Source: Streptomyces sp. WMMC500 | GTDB taxonomy: Bacteria > Actinomycetota > Actinomycetes > Streptomycetales > Streptomycetaceae | Direction of reading: 5' to 3' | Assembly (NCBI RefSeq): GCF_027497195.1 | Contig: NZ_CP114905.1 | Span: 5,343,001-5,407,000 of the forward strand | DNA: 64,000 bases | Shown here: in pieces, positions 60,316 through 64,000 of the stretch | How positions within the stretch are numbered: position 1 is the first letter of the stretch | Layout: the number at the start of each line of letters is the position of its first letter | The notes under the pieces: generated by a model | What the model saw: only the letters and a program-made list of their open reading frames with translations | The model's database searches: none | What the model was told of the DNA's origin: nothing | Translations under genes and position numbers: made by a program

Positions 60316-60744
60316 GTGTTTTCCTCGGGGTCAGGCTGTGATGGTTTGCTGGGTCGGTGGGCCGCTCCGGGGTTTGTTGCCGGCCTGGTGTGCTCCGGGC
60401 TGGGGGTGGTTTTGTGGTGGCGGCGGCCGTGCCCGGGGCGATGGGGTTCTTGCTGACCGTGGTGTGGTGAACCGCTCTGGCGCTGTTCCACGGTCTGGGC
60501 CGCCGGGGGGCCAGCGGGGCCCTGCCGCTTCTCGCCTGGTGGAGCATCGCTGTCACGTCCTGTCCGGAACCCGTCGACGGCCGGGGGCCGCAGCAGCGGC
60601 CCGCGTCCACCACAACGCATCCCGCTTCCGTTGGGTTCACCCTCGGTCCTCCAGCGGTGACCGCGCACTGCAGGACACCAGTTGCAGATCCCTACCGCTA
60701 CTGCTACCGGGCAAGGCTGGAAGTTCGACCTCAAGCCGCATCTC
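60316..60744. other. Region without a recognised gene
   Basis: About 430 bases between the repeat-HTH gene and the kinase remnant. Open frames show no family character. Confidence 0.45.
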
Positions 60745-61240
60745 AGGATGCCTTCAAGCTCCCGGGCGATCCCGAAGTCGATCACCCACGGTCCGTCCGG
60801 CGCCAGCAGCACGTTCGATGGCTTCAGGTCGCGGTGGAGCGGGTCGCCTGATGGATGGCCCGTAGCGCCTTGACCAGCCCCGCAGCCAGCGGCCATAACG
60901 ACCCCTCCGGCAGCGGACCGGTTTCGGCCACGGCGTCGGCCAGGGAGGCCCGGACGCGTAGACCGTCGCGATCCACGGCAGGTCGTCCTCGGGCCCGGCC
61001 CGGCGCTCACCACGGGCGCCGTGAAGGCGCCGCTGACCGCCCGTACGGCGGCACCTCCTGCCGGAACCGGCGCCGGAACTGGTCCTGCGCCGCCAGGTGC
61101 CGGCGCACCACCTTCACCACCACCGCACGCCCAACGGGCGACCGGCCGTAGTACACCTCGCCCATACCGCCGGCGCCGGGCCGCCACCGAAGGACGAACT
61201 CGCCCACCTGCGTCGGATCCCCGTCTGCCAGCGGTCTCAC
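60745..61240 (-). pseudogene. Decayed serine/threonine protein kinase
   Basis: The start is normal for an actinobacterial Ser/Thr kinase: GTG at 61240, then VGEFVLRWRPGAGGMGEVYY with the Gly-rich loop and AVVVKVVRRHLA with the ATP-binding Lys. The frame is then lost (EVRAVRAVSGAFTAPVV-like sequence continues in another frame), and HRDLKPSNVLLAPDGPWVID with FGIARELEG gives the catalytic and DFG loops in yet another. Sequence stops soon after DFG, so the C-lobe is missing. Several frameshifts make it a pseudogene. Confidence 0.82.
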
Positions 61241-61278
61241 GACACCCCCATCCCGCCGCGTGACGCGCCTGTGGCGCT

Positions 61279-61530
61279 TTAACCGGCCTGGAACTCCTCG
61301 CGCTTGACGGCGGCGACGAAGGCGGCCCAGGCGGTGGGGGTGAAGGCCAGGTGGGGGCCGTTGGGGTCTTTGGAGTCGCGCACGGGGACGGTGGTGGGGG
61401 TGGTGGCCACCTCGATGCAGTCGCCGCCGTTGTCGCCGCTGTAGCTGCTCTTACGCCAGTCCGCGGCCACTTCGATGCAGTTGCCGCCGTTGTCGCCGCT
61501 GTAGCTGCTCTTACGCCACGTCATGGCCAT
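61279..61530 (-). CDS. DUF397 protein with duplicated WRKSSYSG module
   Basis: The product is 83 residues. The DUF397 signature WRKSSYSGDNGGxCIEVA occurs twice in tandem (about residues 5-21 and 24-40), then VPVRDSKDPNGPHLAFTPTA and WAAFVAAVKREEF complete one domain. The usual protein is about 65 residues with one module, so the first was duplicated. The start is ATG at 61530 with GGAGGG about 10 bases upstream. It overlaps the end of the XRE regulator gene by 20 bases. Family knowledge: such small proteins act with the adjacent XRE-DUF5753 regulator in WhiJ-like systems. Confidence 0.9.
   Translation of the reverse strand: MAMTWRKSSYSGDNGGNCIEVAADWRKSSYSGDNGGDCIEVATTPTTVPVRDSKDPNGPHLAFTPTAWAAFVAAVKREEFQAG
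61440..61520 (-). repeat. Short internal duplication in the DUF397 gene
   Basis: A segment of about 57 bases coding WRKSSYSGDNGG and flanks is repeated in tandem with very few differences, consistent with recent slippage or unequal exchange. Confidence 0.7.
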
Positions 61531-62362
61531 GCTGCCCGTATCCCTCCATGAACTCACCGATCAGAGCGGCGGATTCGCGAGCCGACAGAGCGTCAGCCCT
61601 GAGCAAATCATAGGTCCGTAAATGGCGTTCGTAGACCGCTGGATCCTCGCCGAAGTGACCGCGGTCGAGGGACTCGGAGTAGACGCACCTGTGGTCGTCG
61701 GGCAAGGTGATCAGCGACATCGAGGTGTTGGGGCGGATGAGTTCCGGCCGGTCGGCGGGGGCGACCTGGATCTGGATGTTGGTCCGCTGGCTTGCGGACA
61801 GCAGGTGCGCGCACTGCTCGCGCATGACCTCTGGCCCGCCAACGATGTTGCGCAGACAGCTCTCGTCCAGCACGACCACGTACATCGGACCTTCGGACGA
61901 GAGGAACCGCTGCTGGCGGCTTAGCCTGGCCCGTACTCGCTCCTCGGCTTTCTCCTCGTCAGGCGTGACTCGGGCGAACAGGGCGCGTGCGTACTGCTCG
62001 TTCTGCAGGAGCCCCGTGACGACTCGCTCCTGGTACTCGCGCAACGACACGCACTCCGCGTCCATCTGCGCTCGTCGTTCGAACCAGTTCGGGTGTGCGA
62101 CGTCCGGGTACCAGTCGACCTTCAGCCACAGCCGCGCTAACAGTCCGTTACCGCCGAGGGCTTCGTCGGACTTCGCCGCGAAGGTGTCCGGTGGCACGCT
62201 CGTGCCGGTCTCGATTCTCGCGACGTACGACCGGTCGCAGGGGATCTGCTTCGCCAGTTCCGCCTGTGTCATGCCTGCTGCCTCGCGCAAGTGCCTCAGT
62301 ACGTCGCCGAACATCTCGGCTGTTGTGCCGGTCGCGCGGTGGGTGGCGTTGCGTGGGGTCAT
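61511..62362 (-). CDS. XRE-family regulator with DUF5753 (WhiJ-like)
   Basis: The product is 283 residues. The N-terminal helix-turn-helix is FGDVLRHLREAAGMTQAELA followed by QIPCDRSYVARIETGTSVPP. The rest is the DUF5753 domain (YQERVVTGLLQNEQYARALF, RQQRFLSSEGPMYVVVLDES, TNIQIQVAPADRPELIRPNT). Family members form regulatory pairs with DUF397 proteins and are many per Streptomyces genome, several affecting development. The ATG starts directly at the domain. It is divergent from an ATPase-fold gene, completing the usual trio. Confidence 0.95.
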   Translation of the reverse strand: MTPRNATHRATGTTAEMFGDVLRHLREAAGMTQAELAKQIPCDRSYVARIETGTSVPPDTFAAKSDEALGGNGLLARLWLKVDWYPDVAHPNWFERRAQMDAECVSLREYQERVVTGLLQNEQYARALFARVTPDEEKAEERVRARLSRQQRFLSSEGPMYVVVLDESCLRNIVGGPEVMREQCAHLLSASQRTNIQIQVAPADRPELIRPNTSMSLITLPDDHRCVYSESLDRGHFGEDPAVYERHLRTYDLLRADALSARESAALIGEFMEGYGQHGHDVA

Positions 62363-62515
62363 GTCTGCCTCCCCGTTCTGGTCACATCTGTCACGTGCCT
62401 GGCCTTGCCCTCGGCCGCTTCGCTCCGAAAGCCTTTCACCACGCAGCGTAACCGAGCGCTACGACGATACAGCGGTAAATACCAAAGTGTCACTGTAATT
62501 CTGGAGTTGATGTGG

Positions 62516-62971
62516 ATGGCCGAGCATGGAGCGTGCGGTTCGGAGGGGATGGCGCGCGAGTGGTCGATGGGGTACGTGATGGCGCACCGGTCCGTGCCGC
62601 TGGTCCGGGTGCACGTGCGGCGGCAGTTGGCGCTGTGGGGGTGGGGTGGGGACGCGCAGGACGCGGCGGTCGTCGTGTCGGAGCTGGTGACGAACGCGAT
62701 CCAGTACGGGCGGCGGATCGGGCGGCGGGTGTGGGTGCGGTTGGCCGTGCGGGAGGACGGGTCGCTGGTGATCGACGTGTCCGACCCGCAGGCGACGCTG
62801 CCGCCACGCGTGCTCGACCCGTCGCCGCCGGGGCCGGAGGACGAGCGGGGGAGGGGGCTGTTCCTGGCGCGGGGGCTGGGGGCGGAGCTGTCGTGGTTCC
62901 CGCGCGAGTTCGTCGGCAAGACCGTACGGGCGACGCTGGAGCCGACGCCGGTGGAAGTCGGGAAACCCTGA
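62516..62971 (+). CDS. Histidine-kinase-like ATPase (anti-sigma type)
   Basis: The product is 151 residues. It has the GHKL ATP-binding fold in the short RsbW/SpoIIAB-like form: VVVSELVTNAIQYGRRIGRR is the N box, LVIDVSDPQATLPP the G1 region and DERGRGLFLARGLGAELSWF the G2 region. Such proteins may bind sigma factors or other partners. ATG at 62516 is chosen for the spacing from GGAG; ATG at 62510 is possible. It is divergent from the XRE gene. Confidence 0.9.
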   Translation: MAEHGACGSEGMAREWSMGYVMAHRSVPLVRVHVRRQLALWGWGGDAQDAAVVVSELVTNAIQYGRRIGRRVWVRLAVREDGSLVIDVSDPQATLPPRVLDPSPPGPEDERGRGLFLARGLGAELSWFPREFVGKTVRATLEPTPVEVGKP

Positions 62972-63217
62972 GACTTCCGTAGGGGGCGGACCGTGGCCGC
63001 GGCTCCGCGGCAGGGGCGGTCGGGGGCCTGCTCGGCCAGCACTTCGACGGGTCTCGGCGACCTCAAGGAGTCGTGCGTGCGCAGGCGTACCGGGCCGGCC
63101 GGGGCCCGCTGATGCCGCGGGAGTCTGCGGCGGTGGTCACCCTCGCGGGTGACGATGAGCGTGGTGACCCCCTCGATGAGCGCATCTCGACGGCCGGCCT
63201 GAACGAGCTCAGTTCCC

Positions 63218-64000
63218 CTACTTCCTCTTCGCCGGGGGTGTGGGGAGCTTTTGCGCCCCTCCGGCCGGGCTGGTGGCTGACCCTGACGTCCTTGCCGCGG
63301 CAGAAGCCGGGGCAGGTGGCGGGGAGTACCTCGCCGCCGGTGAAGCGTCGTTTGCCGGGGCCGAAGGGCGGGAGCCACCGGGAGGGGAGCCGGGAGTGGT
63401 GAGCAGAGCGTTCCGAGCGTTCGCGTCGATGGGGTGCACGGGTGGTCCCACCGGTTGCCTCACGGCTGGTCCAATGGGGGCACTCATTCTGTGGCGTGGG
63501 CGTGGCAACTGCGAATTCTCACGGCCGTGGCCCTCCGGCCGTCGGGGCTGCGCACCCCGTCGCCCCTGCCGGGGCTCCGAACCAGTGGGGGCGGTGCGGG
63601 CGTTCTCCCGAGCATTGCCGACGACTTTCGCCGCATTGGGCAGATATCCGCGCTCATACGCTTGCTTGTGCGGGCCCTCCCTGCTGAGCAAGGCGAACAT
63701 GGCCTTCTCGACCTGTGCCCGGCCCTCTGGTCCGAGCTTCGTGTACACGTCGTAAGCCCTCTCACCGGCCTGAGGCCCCATCGGATGCTGTCGGGCATCC
63801 GGCTGTTGCGGAGGACGTGAGGAGACGGGCCCCTGAGGTGGCTGCGGGTATCCGCGCCCCCCGGAGGACCGCTGCAACCGGTCTCGTGCGAATCGAAACG
63901 CCTGTTCCAGGACATCACGGAGCAATCCGCTCGCAGAGTCGCTTGTGCCGTATCGGTACTGGTCCTGCGGTTCTGCGTGCTGCGGTTCCGCCCGGTGGTG
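63218..64000 (-). CDS. Unrecognised low-complexity protein with basic C-terminus (5' end outside window)
   Basis: The frame is open from the stop at 63218 to the window edge, so the N-terminus is missing; a TTG at 63925 is internal. Near the edge it reads AEPQHAEPQDQYRYG, a Gln/Pro repeat. A probably folded part follows (LLRDVLEQAFRFARDRLQRS; AYDVYTKLGPEGRAQVEKAM, FALLSREGPHKQAYERGYLP). The rest is Pro/Ala/Ser/Arg-rich and ends PTPPAKRK. No family was recognised. It shares the basic end with the proteins at 3992, 5561, 53804 and 59233. Confidence 0.7.
   Translation of the reverse strand, partial: HHRAEPQHAEPQDQYRYGTSDSASGLLRDVLEQAFRFARDRLQRSSGGRGYPQPPQGPVSSRPPQQPDARQHPMGPQAGERAYDVYTKLGPEGRAQVEKAMFALLSREGPHKQAYERGYLPNAAKVVGNARENARTAPTGSEPRQGRRGAQPRRPEGHGRENSQLPRPRHRMSAPIGPAVRQPVGPPVHPIDANARNALLTTPGSPPGGSRPSAPANDASPAARYSPPPAPASAAARTSGSATSPAGGAQKLPTPPAKRK

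Noticed and set aside
60119..60865. 248-codon plus-strand frame across the 60-kb gap
   Set aside because: It starts antisense to the repeat-HTH gene and then overlaps the kinase remnant; no protein character.
1..64000. CRISPR arrays, rRNA or tRNA genes
   Set aside because: No regularly spaced direct repeats of CRISPR size and no tRNA or rRNA landmark sequences were seen while reading both strands.

Overview
The window looks like accessory chromosome of a Streptomyces species or close relative. It has very high GC, strong third-position GC bias, many GTG starts, AfsR-like and LacI regulators, twin-arginine lipoproteins, and the DUF397 / XRE-DUF5753 / histidine-kinase-like ATPase trio. All identifications come from reading motifs by eye; no database search was run.

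Layout. 0-3.5 kb: a sugar ABC solute-binding lipoprotein (cut by the window edge), a LacI regulator and a type I sulfatase. The same 12-bp palindrome sits in front of the solute-binding/LacI pair and of the sulfatase, so this reads as a sulfated-carbohydrate uptake unit. 4-6.6 kb: two unrecognised proteins with basic C-terminal tails. 7-11.2 kb: a secreted thaumatin-like/GH128 glucanase, a DUF4913 protein and a membrane-anchored ricin-type lectin. 11.5-13.3 kb: an aldo/keto reductase and a TetR regulator with a 20-bp operator between them.

16.8-37.1 kb is the core: two versions of an actinobacterial type IV secretion-like apparatus. Set A (minus strand, 22.9 to 16.8 kb) and set B (plus strand, 28.6 to 37.1 kb) each carry a deviant P-loop protein, small two-helix membrane protein(s), a VirB8/TcpC-like protein, a VirB6-like multispanner, an SCO6880-type membrane protein and a VirB4-like ATPase. 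Only set B has a VirD4/TraG coupling protein. Between them lie two lytic transglycosylases (one fused to NlpC/P60), a lipoprotein, two TPR-like proteins and an ECF sigma factor. Two AfsR-like genes (13.7-16.7 kb plus, 42.2-45.3 kb minus) flank this block as inverted paralogues.

37-46.2 kb: a DUF998 membrane protein, a hotdog thioesterase, a damaged-looking S9 peptidase, a Tat-type glycosidase lipoprotein with an unknown partner, and a cupin. 46.9-52.7 kb: an ECF sigma/zinc-finger anti-sigma pair, a secreted beta-propeller protein, an NmrA-like reductase divergent from a LuxR regulator (the same operator recurs upstream of the cupin beside a luxR remnant), and an EamA exporter. 53.8-60.3 kb: two paralogous, AT-richer genes with repeated helix-turn-helix-like modules and tyrosine-rich tails, separated by an MFS pump and decayed genes (sigma factor, IS5 transposase). 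60.7-64 kb: a kinase pseudogene, the ATPase/XRE/DUF397 trio and a partial gene.

Most interesting hypothesis: five unrecognised proteins here end in basic tails, one almost matching the nucleoplasmin bipartite nuclear localisation signal, in the same window as a duplicated type IV secretion locus. They are candidate secreted, possibly host-directed, DNA-binding proteins; this is inference.
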